Shown here: piece by piece, positions 17,272 through 25,684 of the stretch | How positions within the stretch are numbered: position 1 is the stretch's first letter | How the letters are laid out: each line of letters starts with the position of its first letter | From: Acuticoccus sp039034015 | GTDB lineage: Bacteria; Pseudomonadota; Alphaproteobacteria; Rhizobiales; Amorphaceae | Direction of reading: 5' to 3' | DNA: 64,000 bases | Assembly: GCA_039034015.1 (NCBI GenBank) | Contig: JBCCBM010000019.1 | Span: forward strand, 8,996-72,995 | Notes under the pieces: model-generated | Told to the model about the DNA's origin: nothing | The model's input: only the letters and a program-made list of their open reading frames with translations | The model's database searches: none | Program-made: the position numbers and the translations under genes

Positions 17272-18222
17272 ATGGCCAAAGCCGCAGTGGCACCGCGCAA
17301 CGTGCGGCGAGAACGCGCCGCCCTCGCCAACCGAGCCACACCTTACATGTTCTTGGGTCCCGCGGCCGTCATCATGGCAGTCGCGCTGATGTACCCGCTC
17401 CTGTACATGGTGTGGGGCAGCTTTCGCGATTGGGACCCCAGCCAAACCATCGGTGAGGCCGAATTCGTCGGCCTCAAAAACTACGCCACCCTCCTCGCAG
17501 ACCCCAACTTCCACGAAAGCCTGTGGGTCACGCTGCGCTTTGCCTTCTTCGTCGTCACCCTCGAGATGGTGATTGGCGTCGGCCTCGCCCTCCTGCTCGA
17601 CCGCAACATCCGCGGCATGTCGGTCCTGCGCACGATGTTCATCCTGCCCATGATGATTGCGCCCGTCGTGGTCGGCCTCATCTGGCGCTACATGTATCAC
17701 CCGTCGGTCGGAACCTTTAACCGCACGCTCGAAAGCTTGGGCCTCCCCACCGTCGACTGGCTCGGCCAACACGCCCTCACCAGCGTCATCATCGCCGACG
17801 TGTGGCAGTGGACCCCGTTCATCTTCATCCTCGCCCTTGCCGCGCTCCAAAGCCTCCCCCGCAGCGCGCTGGAAGCGGCCAAGATTGACGGCGCCACCGC
17901 CTGGCAAGAAATTCTCTACATCAAACTTCCCCTCATGATGCCGGTCCTCATCGTCACCGCCCTCCTTCGCCTCATCGACGCGTTCAAAGTGCTTGAGGTG
18001 ATCTTGGTGATGACCGAAGGCGGCCCCGGCCTCTCCACCGAAATCTTGGCCCTTCGGATCAGCCGGACAGCCACCGAATTCCGAGAACTTGGCGTTGCGG
18101 CCGCAATGTCCAACCTCCTTCTCATCCTCCTCTTGACGCTCACCATCGCCATGTTCGCCTTCACCAAATGGCAAGAGGCCCGCGCGCGCCGTGTCCGCGC
18201 CGCCGCCGAGGACGACAGCTGA
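17272..18222 (+). CDS. CUT1 sugar ABC transporter permease (MalF/UgpA type)
   Basis: The 316-residue protein has about six membrane segments. The EAA loop reads ALEAAKIDGATAWQEILYIKLPLM, matching the EAAxxDGAxxxQxFxxIxLP consensus of binding-protein-dependent permeases. ATG 17272 follows AGAGGGG by 7 nt. Its stop overlaps the next permease start by one base (TGATG). It forms the membrane channel with that second permease. Confidence 0.92.
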   Translation: MAKAAVAPRNVRRERAALANRATPYMFLGPAAVIMAVALMYPLLYMVWGSFRDWDPSQTIGEAEFVGLKNYATLLADPNFHESLWVTLRFAFFVVTLEMVIGVGLALLLDRNIRGMSVLRTMFILPMMIAPVVVGLIWRYMYHPSVGTFNRTLESLGLPTVDWLGQHALTSVIIADVWQWTPFIFILALAALQSLPRSALEAAKIDGATAWQEILYIKLPLMMPVLIVTALLRLIDAFKVLEVILVMTEGGPGLSTEILALRISRTATEFRELGVAAAMSNLLLILLLTLTIAMFAFTKWQEARARRVRAAAEDDS

Positions 18223-19157
18223 TGCAAAACGCAAGCCCTCGGGCCAACCCCGCCTTCTACGTCATGATTGCGGTTCTGGTGTTCATGTCGATCGGCCCCG
18301 TGTTGTTGATGTTCATCAACTCGTTCAAGCTCGACATTGACATCACATCGGGCGCCACAGGCCTTCTCTTCCTGCCCACCATCCAAAACTACGAAACCGC
18401 GCTTTGCGACGTCCTGTGGTATGAGCCCGAACATCTCGAATTCTGCTCGCTCAAGTTCGGCGGCGCGTTCATCAACTCGATCATCATCGCGCTGATCTCC
18501 ACCGCGCTCACCCTCGTGATTGGCTGCATGGCGGCCTACGCCCTGGTGCGCTTCCGCTTCATGGGGCGCGACACGGTCTCCATCTCCACCCTCATGGTGC
18601 GCATGGTGCCCCCGGCCGTGCTTCTCGTCCCCGTCTTCGGCCTTTGGAACAACGAGTTCTGCCTCGATCGCGACGGTCTCATCGGCGGCGCGATCCGCGA
18701 AACCTTTGGCGGCCGCGGCGATGTTTGCCTCGCCGGCACCCACTCCGGCCTCATCTTGATCTACGTCGCGATGAACCTCCCCTTCGTAATCTGGATCCTT
18801 CAAAGTTTTATTGTTCAAGTCCCCCGAAGCCTTGAAGAGGCCGCGCGGGTCGACGGCGCCGGCCCCTTTCAAGTGTTCTTCAAGGTGGTCTTGCCGCTCA
18901 TCAAGCCGGGCCTTGCAGCGGCCGCGATCTTCACCTTCCGCATTGCGTGGAACGAATACTTGCTCGCCTCCGCCCTCAGCGATCGGGACACCAAGACCGT
19001 CCCCATCCTGATCGTGAACAACATGAGCGAATTCAACGTGGAGTGGGGCGTTATCATGGCGACGGGGATGCTGCTTGCCATCCCGCCCATCATCTTCACG
19101 CTGTTTGCTTCCCGCCAAATCATCACCGGGATGACCGCCGGCGCGGTCAAAGGGTGA
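18222..19157 (+). CDS. CUT1 sugar ABC transporter permease (MalG/UgpE type)
   Basis: The 311-residue membrane protein has the EAA loop LEEAARVDGAGPFQVFFKVVLPLIKPG and the C-terminal ASRQIITGMTAGAVKG typical of MalG-like permeases. An unusually long first periplasmic loop contains several Cys residues (ALCDVLWYEPEHLEFCS) and another loop has NEFCLDRDG, so disulfides are possible. It is coupled to the first permease by a one-base overlap. Confidence 0.92.
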   Translation: MQNASPRANPAFYVMIAVLVFMSIGPVLLMFINSFKLDIDITSGATGLLFLPTIQNYETALCDVLWYEPEHLEFCSLKFGGAFINSIIIALISTALTLVIGCMAAYALVRFRFMGRDTVSISTLMVRMVPPAVLLVPVFGLWNNEFCLDRDGLIGGAIRETFGGRGDVCLAGTHSGLILIYVAMNLPFVIWILQSFIVQVPRSLEEAARVDGAGPFQVFFKVVLPLIKPGLAAAAIFTFRIAWNEYLLASALSDRDTKTVPILIVNNMSEFNVEWGVIMATGMLLAIPPIIFTLFASRQIITGMTAGAVKG

Positions 19158-19161
19158 GCCG

Positions 19162-19875
19162 TTGGACTGGCTCCTTGCCCCCATCGACCCCACGCGGGCG
19201 CACGAGGTGGGCCTTGCCATCTCGTGGCACGGCCGCGCGATGGTGCTGGCCTGGGGTGTCCTTGCCCCCCTCGCGGTGATCGCCGCGCGGTTCTTAAAGA
19301 TTTTGCCCTGGCAAGACTGGCCGCGCGAGCTTGACAGTCACGTGTGGTGGCGCAGCCACTGGATCGGCCAGTCCGTCGTCGTGCTCCTCTCGGTGGTCGG
19401 CGTTGCCCTGGTTGCAAGCTTCAACCCCGCCACGATGACGCTGCACAACTGGCTCGGCTACACGCTCCTTCTCGTCCTTTGCACCCAGGTGATCCTCGGC
19501 CTCTTCCGCGGCTCAAAGGGCGGGCCCACCGCGTTGGCGCCCGACGGCAGCCCCCGCGGCCATCACTACGACATGACCCCCTGGCGCCTCACCTTCGAAG
19601 CGCTCCACAAGACCCTTGGCTACGGCGCCCTGGCGCTGGCCGCCGCCGTCATCCTCACCGGCCTTTGGAAGGCCAACGCCCCAGTCTTCATGTGGCTCGC
19701 GATCCTCCTGTGGTGGGCGCTGCTGGGCGTTGTCTTCACGCGCCTCCAACAGCGGGGTATGGCCATCGACACCTACCAGGCCATCTGGGGCGACGACCCA
19801 AAACACCCGGGAAATCAACGGCCACGCCCCGGCTGGGGCATGCGCCGCCCGGCCTTTTCCAACGAGGACGATTGA
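19162..19875 (+). CDS. Cytochrome b561-domain-like membrane protein
   Basis: This 237-residue protein has four to five hydrophobic segments with histidines in or near them: SWHGRAM (about 22-28), HVWWRSHWIGQ, LHNWLGYTLL and HHYDMTPWRLTFEALHKTLGY. The paired membrane histidines suggest heme b binding as in cytochrome b561 domains. The likely start is TTG 19162, 4 nt after the permease stop. It is followed by an SMP-30 lactonase gene. Placed inside a sugar transporter operon, it could link periplasmic sugar oxidation to the quinone pool, but this is only inferred. Confidence 0.7.
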   Translation: MDWLLAPIDPTRAHEVGLAISWHGRAMVLAWGVLAPLAVIAARFLKILPWQDWPRELDSHVWWRSHWIGQSVVVLLSVVGVALVASFNPATMTLHNWLGYTLLLVLCTQVILGLFRGSKGGPTALAPDGSPRGHHYDMTPWRLTFEALHKTLGYGALALAAAVILTGLWKANAPVFMWLAILLWWALLGVVFTRLQQRGMAIDTYQAIWGDDPKHPGNQRPRPGWGMRRPAFSNEDD

Positions 19876-19876
19876 C

Positions 19877-20800
19877 ATGTTCGGCGTGATCGAGGGCACC
19901 GGCTTTGAGGTGCTCGACCCGCAGTTTGAGGCGCTCTTCGTGGGCCATGTGCGGGTGGAGCGGCTGTGGACCGGCGCCCGCTGGTCGGAGGGCCCGGTGT
20001 GGTTCGCCCCCGCCAAAACCCTCGTCTGGTCCGACATCCCCAACAACCGCCTCCTGCGCTACGACGACACCTCTGGCACCGTCTCCGTCTTCCGCGCCCC
20101 ATCGGACAACGCCAATGGCAACACGGTCGACCGCGAGGGCCGGCTCATCACCTGCGAGCATCGCACCCGCCGCGTCACCCGCACCGAGCATGACGGCACC
20201 ATCACCGTTGTTGCCGACCGGTATGACGGAAAACGCCTCAACTCCCCCAACGATGTGGTGGTGGCGGCCGACGGCGCGGTCTGGTTCACCGACCCGTCCT
20301 ACGGGATCCTGATGGACTATGAGGGCGACCGGGCGGACAGCGAAATCGGCGCCTGCCACGTCTACCGCGTCGACCCCTCCGGCCGCATCACCATCGCCGC
20401 CGATGACTATGAAAAACCCAACGGCCTCGCCTTCTCCCCCGACGGCGCGCACCTTTTTGTGGCCGACACCGGCGCCACCCACACCCCTGGCGGCCCCAAA
20501 CACATCCGCAAACACCCCGTGCGGGACGATGGCACCCTTGGCCCCGGCAGCGTTTTCGCGGAGTGCACCGCCGGCCTCTTCGACGGCTTTCGCCTCGACC
20601 GGGACGGCCGCATCTGGACCTCCGCGGCCGATGGCGTCCATTGCCTGGGCACCGACGGCACCCTCCTCGGCAAAGTCAAAATTCCCGAAATGGTGGCCAA
20701 CGTCTGTTTCGGCGGCGAGAAGCTGAACCGCCTCTTCATCTGCGGCACATCCTCGCTCTACGCCGTCTTCCTCAACGTCAACGGGGTGTCACCGGTCTGA
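19877..20800 (+). CDS. SMP-30/gluconolactonase family protein
   Basis: This 307-residue beta-propeller protein has ARWSEGPVWFAPAKTLVWSDIPNNRLLRYD near the start, NGNTVDREGRLITCEHRTRRVTR, and NSPNDVVVAADGAVWFTDPSYG. These carry the Glu, Asn and Asp metal ligands of SMP-30 and gluconolactonases, which hydrolyse aldonolactones to aldonates. ATG 19877 is 1 nt after the b561 stop. No signal peptide is seen, so the enzyme is probably cytoplasmic. Its stop overlaps the next gene by one base. Confidence 0.87.
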   Translation: MFGVIEGTGFEVLDPQFEALFVGHVRVERLWTGARWSEGPVWFAPAKTLVWSDIPNNRLLRYDDTSGTVSVFRAPSDNANGNTVDREGRLITCEHRTRRVTRTEHDGTITVVADRYDGKRLNSPNDVVVAADGAVWFTDPSYGILMDYEGDRADSEIGACHVYRVDPSGRITIAADDYEKPNGLAFSPDGAHLFVADTGATHTPGGPKHIRKHPVRDDGTLGPGSVFAECTAGLFDGFRLDRDGRIWTSAADGVHCLGTDGTLLGKVKIPEMVANVCFGGEKLNRLFICGTSSLYAVFLNVNGVSPV

Positions 20801-21213
20801 TGATTGAGCCCACCTTTCGCCTCACCCATCGCGCTGTGCTTGCCATGCTGGAGGCCGCCGTTGCCGAGGCGGAGCGCATCGGCCGGCCCCAATGCATCGT
20901 CATTGTGGACGCCAGCGGCGAGACCTTGGCTCAGCTGCGCATGACGGGCGCCAAATATCTCAGCCTTCAGACCGCCCGGGCCAAGGCGCGCACCGCCGCC
21001 TCCATCGGCGCCCCATCGGCCAGCATCCCGGAGGCGGTGGGCCTTGCGCTCGCCGCGGCCACCGCCGGCAGCGTGACCCGCCTTGGCGGCGGCCTCCCGA
21101 TTCTCGCCAACGGCCACATTCTGGGCGGCATTGGCGTTGGCTCCGGCACGCCGGACGAGGATGTGGCCGTTGCAACGGCCGCGCTTTCAACCCTTGCCGA
21201 AAGCCTCCCCTAA
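20800..21213 (+). CDS. GlcG/HbpS family (heme-degrading domain-like) protein
   Basis: This 137-residue protein reads LTHRAVLAMLEAAVAEAERIGRP, IVIVDASGETLAQLRMTGA, and GGLPILANGHILGGIGVGSGTPDEDVAVA. This is the compact GlcG/HbpS/PduO-C fold. Members bind heme or cobalamin-like cofactors or have unknown roles in glycolate and sugar operons. It overlaps the lactonase stop by one base and ends the CUT1 operon. Heme binding would fit with the b561-like protein encoded two genes upstream. Confidence 0.8.
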   Translation: MIEPTFRLTHRAVLAMLEAAVAEAERIGRPQCIVIVDASGETLAQLRMTGAKYLSLQTARAKARTAASIGAPSASIPEAVGLALAAATAGSVTRLGGGLPILANGHILGGIGVGSGTPDEDVAVATAALSTLAESLP

Positions 21214-21303
21214 CCCTTCCCGCGCGGCGCGGATTGACTCTTGCCCCCATCCGCCGGTCAAAAGGCGCATGCAGCGTCTCGTCCCCCGCCGCCCCCTCGC
21301 GCC

Positions 21304-21714
21304 ATGAGCCGGGTCGTCGACCTCACCTTCCTGAGCGATGCGGTGCCGGAGGATCTCCCGGCCGTTGTCGAGGCCTTTGCCGATGAGAACGCCCTGCCCC
21401 CAAAAACCACCTTCGCCCTCGACCTTGTGATCGAAGAAATCACCACCAACATCGCCAACCACGCCGGCCCCGCCACCGTGACGCTCGCCCTCACGGCGGC
21501 CGATGGCGTTGTCACCGGCTCCGTGCGTGACAATGCCCCCGCCTTCGACCCTCTCGCCCGCGGCCCCGTGGACACGGCCGCCGGCATTGACGAGCGCGCG
21601 ATCGGCGGCCTTGGCATTCATCTCGTCAAATCCATGACCGACGCGCTCACCTACGCGCGGGAGGACGGGCACAACGTCCTCACCTTCACGTTGCCCAAAA
21701 AGGAGACGCCGTGA
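21304..21714 (+). CDS. RsbW/SpoIIAB-like anti-sigma factor serine kinase (HATPase)
   Basis: The 136-residue protein has the GHKL ATPase boxes of partner-switching kinases: N-box ELVIEEITTNIANHA-like text with Glu45 and Asn49, G1 box VRDNAPAFDP (about 75-83), and G2 box GGLGIHLVKSM (101-111). Such kinases phosphorylate a STAS antagonist and sequester a sigma factor or other target. ATG 21304 is the likely start, since upstream codons give Pro/Arg-rich text. Its stop overlaps the STAS gene by 4 nt, as in classical rsbV/rsbW pairs but with the order reversed. No sigma factor is encoded nearby. Confidence 0.85.
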   Translation: MSRVVDLTFLSDAVPEDLPAVVEAFADENALPPKTTFALDLVIEEITTNIANHAGPATVTLALTAADGVVTGSVRDNAPAFDPLARGPVDTAAGIDERAIGGLGIHLVKSMTDALTYAREDGHNVLTFTLPKKETP

Positions 21715-22052
21715 GCGAACTTTCCACCGCCCATGAGGCCATCGGCGAGGTGGACGTGATCGCCCCCCTCGGCCGCGTCTCCTCCGCCACCGCCAAGGCC
21801 TTTGAGGAGGCGGTCATGCCCTTTGCCACCAAGGCGAGCCCAAAGCTGGTGTTCGACCTCTCCGGCCTTGACTATATTTCCAGCGCCGGTCTTCGCGTCG
21901 TCCTCCTGGCGGGCAAAAAGGTGCGCGCCTCCGGCGGCACCCTGGTGCTCGCCGCCCTAAAGCCCTCCATCCAGGACGTTTTTGAGATCTCGGGTTTTAT
22001 CGGCCTCTTCGAGGTGCGCGACACCCGCGACGCCGCAATCGCCGCCTGTTAG
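21711..22052 (+). CDS. STAS-domain anti-sigma factor antagonist (RsbV/SpoIIAA-like)
   Basis: This 113-residue single STAS domain has the switch loop DLSGLDYISSAGLRVVL at about 49-65. Ser58 aligns with the phosphorylated serine of SpoIIAA/RsbV, although the usual preceding Asp is replaced by Ser57. GTG 21711 overlaps the kinase stop by 4 nt. The kinase next to it would phosphorylate Ser58, and the PP2C phosphatase encoded at 29065-31101 would remove the phosphate. The target is not encoded in the window. Confidence 0.87.
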   Translation: MSELSTAHEAIGEVDVIAPLGRVSSATAKAFEEAVMPFATKASPKLVFDLSGLDYISSAGLRVVLLAGKKVRASGGTLVLAALKPSIQDVFEISGFIGLFEVRDTRDAAIAAC

Positions 22053-22056
22053 AGCC

Positions 22057-22716
22057 TCACAGCGGGCCGAAACGCAGATGCGGCAGGCTGTCGGGCCCCA
22101 TGTGGCACGCGAAGGCGCCCTCGCCGGCGCCAAAGCGGGCGACGGCCTCAGCGGTGCGGCCGGCCTCAATCCAGATGCCTGACGTAGGCGCTGCGCGGGG
22201 CGCTGCCACAGGGCGATGGTGGATGTAGCGCCAGCCGTAGGGCTTTTCGATCAGCCCCACGATCGCAAAGCCCGTCTTCAAAAGGTTGCGCATGGACGGG
22301 TAGTTGCCGGGTGAGGCCTTTGCGATCACGTGGGAGGCGCCCAAGGTGCCGGCAAAGGCGATGCGGCGGCGGATGATCTCGCGCTGGAAGCCGCGCGTCC
22401 AATGGGTGGGGCGCACCGCCGAACCGTCGAGCACCAGAAGGTGCGCGTCGGGCGCAACGTGGGGGCTGAGGGCGTGGCGGTCATGCTCCTCCGCGCGCTC
22501 GGGCCGCACAACGCCATAGGCGAAGAGGCCCTCGCCATCGCGCAGCCCAAGGATGGTGCCGCCCACATCAAACACCCAAGCAAACATTGACGGGTCATCC
22601 ACCCGCACCGCCGCAGGGTTCGGAACAGCCGACAGCGCCGCAAGGTACAGCGCGTAAATCTCGCCAATGTCGTCAGGCCCGAGGCGCACCTCCTCCACAG
22701 CCGGCAGAGCGCTCAT
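22057..22716 (-). CDS. GNAT-like acetyltransferase-fold protein
   Basis: This 219-residue protein has the segment GFQREIIRRRIAFAGTLGASHVIAKASPGNYPSMRNLLKTGF, cited here in outline because it resembles the acetyl-CoA-binding helix and the terminal NxxSMRLLEKxGF strand of GNAT proteins. The N-terminus (LGPDDIGEIYALYLAALSAVP) also fits. The substrate is unknown. Its start overlaps the stop of the substrate-binding-protein gene by 4 nt, so it belongs to the leftward arm of the signalling locus. It is convergent with the STAS gene, with 4 nt between stops. Confidence 0.6.
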   Translation of the reverse strand: MSALPAVEEVRLGPDDIGEIYALYLAALSAVPNPAAVRVDDPSMFAWVFDVGGTILGLRDGEGLFAYGVVRPERAEEHDRHALSPHVAPDAHLLVLDGSAVRPTHWTRGFQREIIRRRIAFAGTLGASHVIAKASPGNYPSMRNLLKTGFAIVGLIEKPYGWRYIHHRPVAAPRAAPTSGIWIEAGRTAEAVARFGAGEGAFACHMGPDSLPHLRFGPL

Positions 22717-23708
22717 CCGGCGGTCAACACGTCCGCATAGCTCAGCATGCCGAGCGGCGGGTAGAGCGACAATTGCTTGGCGAGCGGCATGTTGATGATG
22801 AGCGCGAACCGCTGCAGCGTCTCAATGGGGATGGAGGCGGGCGCAACGCCCTGCACCAAGATCTGCTCGGCCTTGTAGGCGGTGAGCTGCCCCAGCGAAA
22901 AATACCGGCTCACAAGGCTGATCAACGCGTCGCCCTGGAGCCGCTCGGTGGCCGAAAAGCCGGGCAAGCCCCGTGCCGTCGCTTGGGGCGCGACCGAGCC
23001 GATGTTGGACGACAAGAACGTGTCGGGAAGATAGTAGAGCCAGCCGGCGCCCTCGTCGGCAATTTCGTCCACAAGGTCGGCCGCACCGTCGATGATGGGT
23101 TTTCCATCCCCGTCCAGGCGGAACGTGCGCTCAATCAGCTCAAACCCCATGGGCGCCTGGAAGGCCCGCACAGCCTCCACAATGGCCCGCGCGTTGGGCT
23201 CGGTGGAGGTGTAGAGAACGCCCAGCTTTTTGAACGGGCGGTAGGCCTCCATCGCGCGCAACTGCGGCTCGGGCGGGACGACGTGGGAGGTGCCGGTGAT
23301 GTTGCGGGTGGACGAGGCGCGGCTTGGCACAACGCCCGAGCGGGTGGGCGCCGACACCATCGTAAAGACGCCCGGCCGGTCGGTGATGTGTTTGTCCGGG
23401 TCCACACTGTCGGCCCGGCCAAAGGTGCCAAGGGTGACGGGCGTGCCCCACGTGTAGACAAGGTCCGGCGCCTCGGCCCGCACCTCCTCCAAGATGGCGG
23501 GGACGTTGGCGGGGTCGAGCTCGGCGCTGCGGTGGATGATGGTGACCGGGATGTCCCGCTGCTCAAAATAGGCGCGGAAGCCGCGCTCCACGTCGGTTTC
23601 ACCGCGGTAGGTGATTTGAAAAATCTTAAACGGCGTTTGCGCCAGCGCCGGCCGCGCGAGCGCAACGGCGCCAAGGCCGGCAAGGGTCGCCCGGCGTGTG
23701 AGCCTCAT
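22713..23708 (-). CDS. Orphan ABC-type substrate-binding protein (ABC_sub_bind family)
   Basis: The 331-residue product has a Tat/Sec-like leader (MRLTRRATLAGLGAVALARPALA) and the fold of PF04392-type binding proteins: FKIFQITYRGETDVERGF, APDLVYTWGTPVTLGTFG, and KKLGVLYTSTEPNARAIVEAV. No permease or ATPase is encoded beside it. Instead it overlaps the sensor-MFS gene by 4 nt and the GNAT gene by 4 nt. This suggests that it presents a ligand to the neighbouring membrane sensors rather than feeding an importer. The ligand class is uncertain; relatives are linked to amino acids and to thiamin-like or aromatic compounds. Confidence 0.78.
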   Translation of the reverse strand: MRLTRRATLAGLGAVALARPALAQTPFKIFQITYRGETDVERGFRAYFEQRDIPVTIIHRSAELDPANVPAILEEVRAEAPDLVYTWGTPVTLGTFGRADSVDPDKHITDRPGVFTMVSAPTRSGVVPSRASSTRNITGTSHVVPPEPQLRAMEAYRPFKKLGVLYTSTEPNARAIVEAVRAFQAPMGFELIERTFRLDGDGKPIIDGAADLVDEIADEGAGWLYYLPDTFLSSNIGSVAPQATARGLPGFSATERLQGDALISLVSRYFSLGQLTAYKAEQILVQGVAPASIPIETLQRFALIINMPLAKQLSLYPPLGMLSYADVLTAG

Positions 23709-25684
23709 GGTGTCCTCCCCGCCGATTTCAGCCGCAGCGCCCCATCGCCGGAGGCCATCGCCGCCACAAAGAACGCGAGCGCCCCAAAAATCACGAGCCC
23801 GCCGGTCACAAACGCGGCATGCATCGCCGATGTCATCGTCCACACAAAGCCCACCAGAAGCGGGCCGACGACGGTGCCGAGCCGCTCCACCAGGCGGAAA
23901 ATGCCATAAAGCGCGCCCTCCGAAAGGTCGGGCACGGCCTGGCGGCCAAGGTCCCCCACAAGGGCCGATTGGGGCGTGGTGGAAAGCCCCTGCGCCACCC
24001 CGATCTGAAGCACCATGAGCGCTGCCCCCCAGGGTTCTGGCCACAACACAAGGTGCAGCACCGACGCCCCCGCCGCAACGCCGCCCCCCACCACAAAGGG
24101 GACGCGAAGGCCCTGCTTGTCGCTCAGCCGCGAGACGAGCGGCACCGTCACCAGCATCGCCAGCCCATAGAGCATCAACACACGGCCGATGACCGCCGGC
24201 TCAAAGCTTTTCGCAAGCTCCAGCGGCAGGAGATACATGCAAAGGCCGATCAAGAGCACCTTTGCCGGCACCGCCGTCCCGATCAGAAGGAGCGCCATTG
24301 CCGGCCGCGCCAAGAGTTTTGGCAGATCGCCAAACCGCACGGTGCCGCGGGCGGTGCGGGTCACGCCTTCGGTGCGCGGCAGGGCGACGAAGGCGCAAAG
24401 GGCCGCCACCAGCGCCATCACCGCGCTCACCTGGAAGGCGGTCGCCTCGCCAAGCCGGTCCGCGATGATGCCGCCGATGGGCGGGCCGCACAGCATCGCC
24501 GCCATGATGGCCGACACAAAAAGGCCAATGCCGCGCGCCCGCCCGCCGGCCGCGGTGCGGTCCACAACAAAGCCCTGGGCGGCGATGAAGACGGTGGCAA
24601 AGCCAAACGCCGTCACACACCGCGCAAGCGTGAAATCGATGAGCGAGCCGGCGCTGCTTGCCCACCCGTATCCGAGCGCTGCCACCAGCGCGCCGATGCG
24701 CAGCGCCCGCCCGCGCCCCGCCCGCTCCGTCACCCCGTTCAAGAACGGCTGCGACAGCGCAACAATGGCCATGAAGAGCGCGATGGGGAGCGCAATCACC
24801 ACTTCTGGTGAAAGCCCCGGCACCGGCCCCGCAAGGCTTGCGATGGAGGTGGGGAGGAAGGGCCGCGTCATCTCCTCGGCAAAGAAAAACAGGAACACCG
24901 GCGCCCGCACCACGGCAAGGTTCACCGCCCCCGCCGGCCGCTCCGAAAGGTGATGGCGCGCGTCAATCGTCTCGAGCGCCTTTTGCGCGCCGCCATCGCC
25001 GGCGGCCCGTTCGCGCAGCGCCGCAAGGCGGGCCCGCCGCGCGTCCACCGCACGGTCCATTGCGGCAAGGGCCGGGTCGCTGGCGCCAGGTGGAACATCA
25101 AACCGCCCGGCCCGCGCCGCTGAAAGCCGCGTCGTGATCCCGCGAAGGCGCGCGGCGGACGGCAGTGCAAACGCAAAGGCGGTCAACTCTAGCGCCACCA
25201 GGATCGCAACCAGCAAGAGGACCGAAATGTCGATGGCCAAATCGCGCAAAACGCGCGCCTCCACCGCCCGCGGGATGCCCACCGCAACGGCGCCCACCGC
25301 CCCGTCCGCGCCGTCAATGGCGCGGGTGACGGTCGCAATGTCAGCCTCGCCGCGCCGCGCGAAGCCAATATCATCCTCCCGCCGGGCCTCGGCGGTCACG
25401 GTGCCGTCGGCGGCGAGGATTGTGGCGAACGCAAGCTCAGTGTCCTCGTCGAGCGCTGCGCGCAAAACCGCCTCGGCCCCCACAAAGCGTGGGACGGGGA
25501 TGCCGTATCCCACCGCCTCGGTGGCAAGGCTTGCGACCGAGAGCGCCACCGCGTCGGCCTTCTTCTCAAGCGCGGGGACCAGAACGCCTTCCGCCCGCTC
25601 CACCGTCTTCCACGCCACCGCGCCAAGGCCGACGAGCAGAACAAGCGTCACCAGCGTGACGATGGCGGCATCAATGCGCCGCAT
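23705..25684 (-). CDS. Membrane sensor domain fused to MFS transporter
   Basis: This 659-residue protein is a fusion. Residues 8-25 are a first membrane segment, and 28-145 form an extracytoplasmic domain with GYGIPVPRF at 59-67. Residues 149-173 are a second segment and 174-225 a HAMP-like linker rich in Arg and Ala. From about 253 to the end lies a complete MFS bundle (FFFAEEMTRPFLPTSI; GRVLMLYGLAML; QSALVGDLGRQAV). The MFS loop after segment 2 (NGVTERAGRGRAL) matches the usual GxxxDRxGRR motif region. A sensor-HAMP module joined to a transporter is unusual. The start overlaps the smaller sensor gene upstream by one base. Confidence 0.8.
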   Translation of the reverse strand: MRRIDAAIVTLVTLVLLVGLGAVAWKTVERAEGVLVPALEKKADAVALSVASLATEAVGYGIPVPRFVGAEAVLRAALDEDTELAFATILAADGTVTAEARREDDIGFARRGEADIATVTRAIDGADGAVGAVAVGIPRAVEARVLRDLAIDISVLLLVAILVALELTAFAFALPSAARLRGITTRLSAARAGRFDVPPGASDPALAAMDRAVDARRARLAALRERAAGDGGAQKALETIDARHHLSERPAGAVNLAVVRAPVFLFFFAEEMTRPFLPTSIASLAGPVPGLSPEVVIALPIALFMAIVALSQPFLNGVTERAGRGRALRIGALVAALGYGWASSAGSLIDFTLARCVTAFGFATVFIAAQGFVVDRTAAGGRARGIGLFVSAIMAAMLCGPPIGGIIADRLGEATAFQVSAVMALVAALCAFVALPRTEGVTRTARGTVRFGDLPKLLARPAMALLLIGTAVPAKVLLIGLCMYLLPLELAKSFEPAVIGRVLMLYGLAMLVTVPLVSRLSDKQGLRVPFVVGGGVAAGASVLHLVLWPEPWGAALMVLQIGVAQGLSTTPQSALVGDLGRQAVPDLSEGALYGIFRLVERLGTVVGPLLVGFVWTMTSAMHAAFVTGGLVIFGALAFFVAAMASGDGALRLKSAGRTP

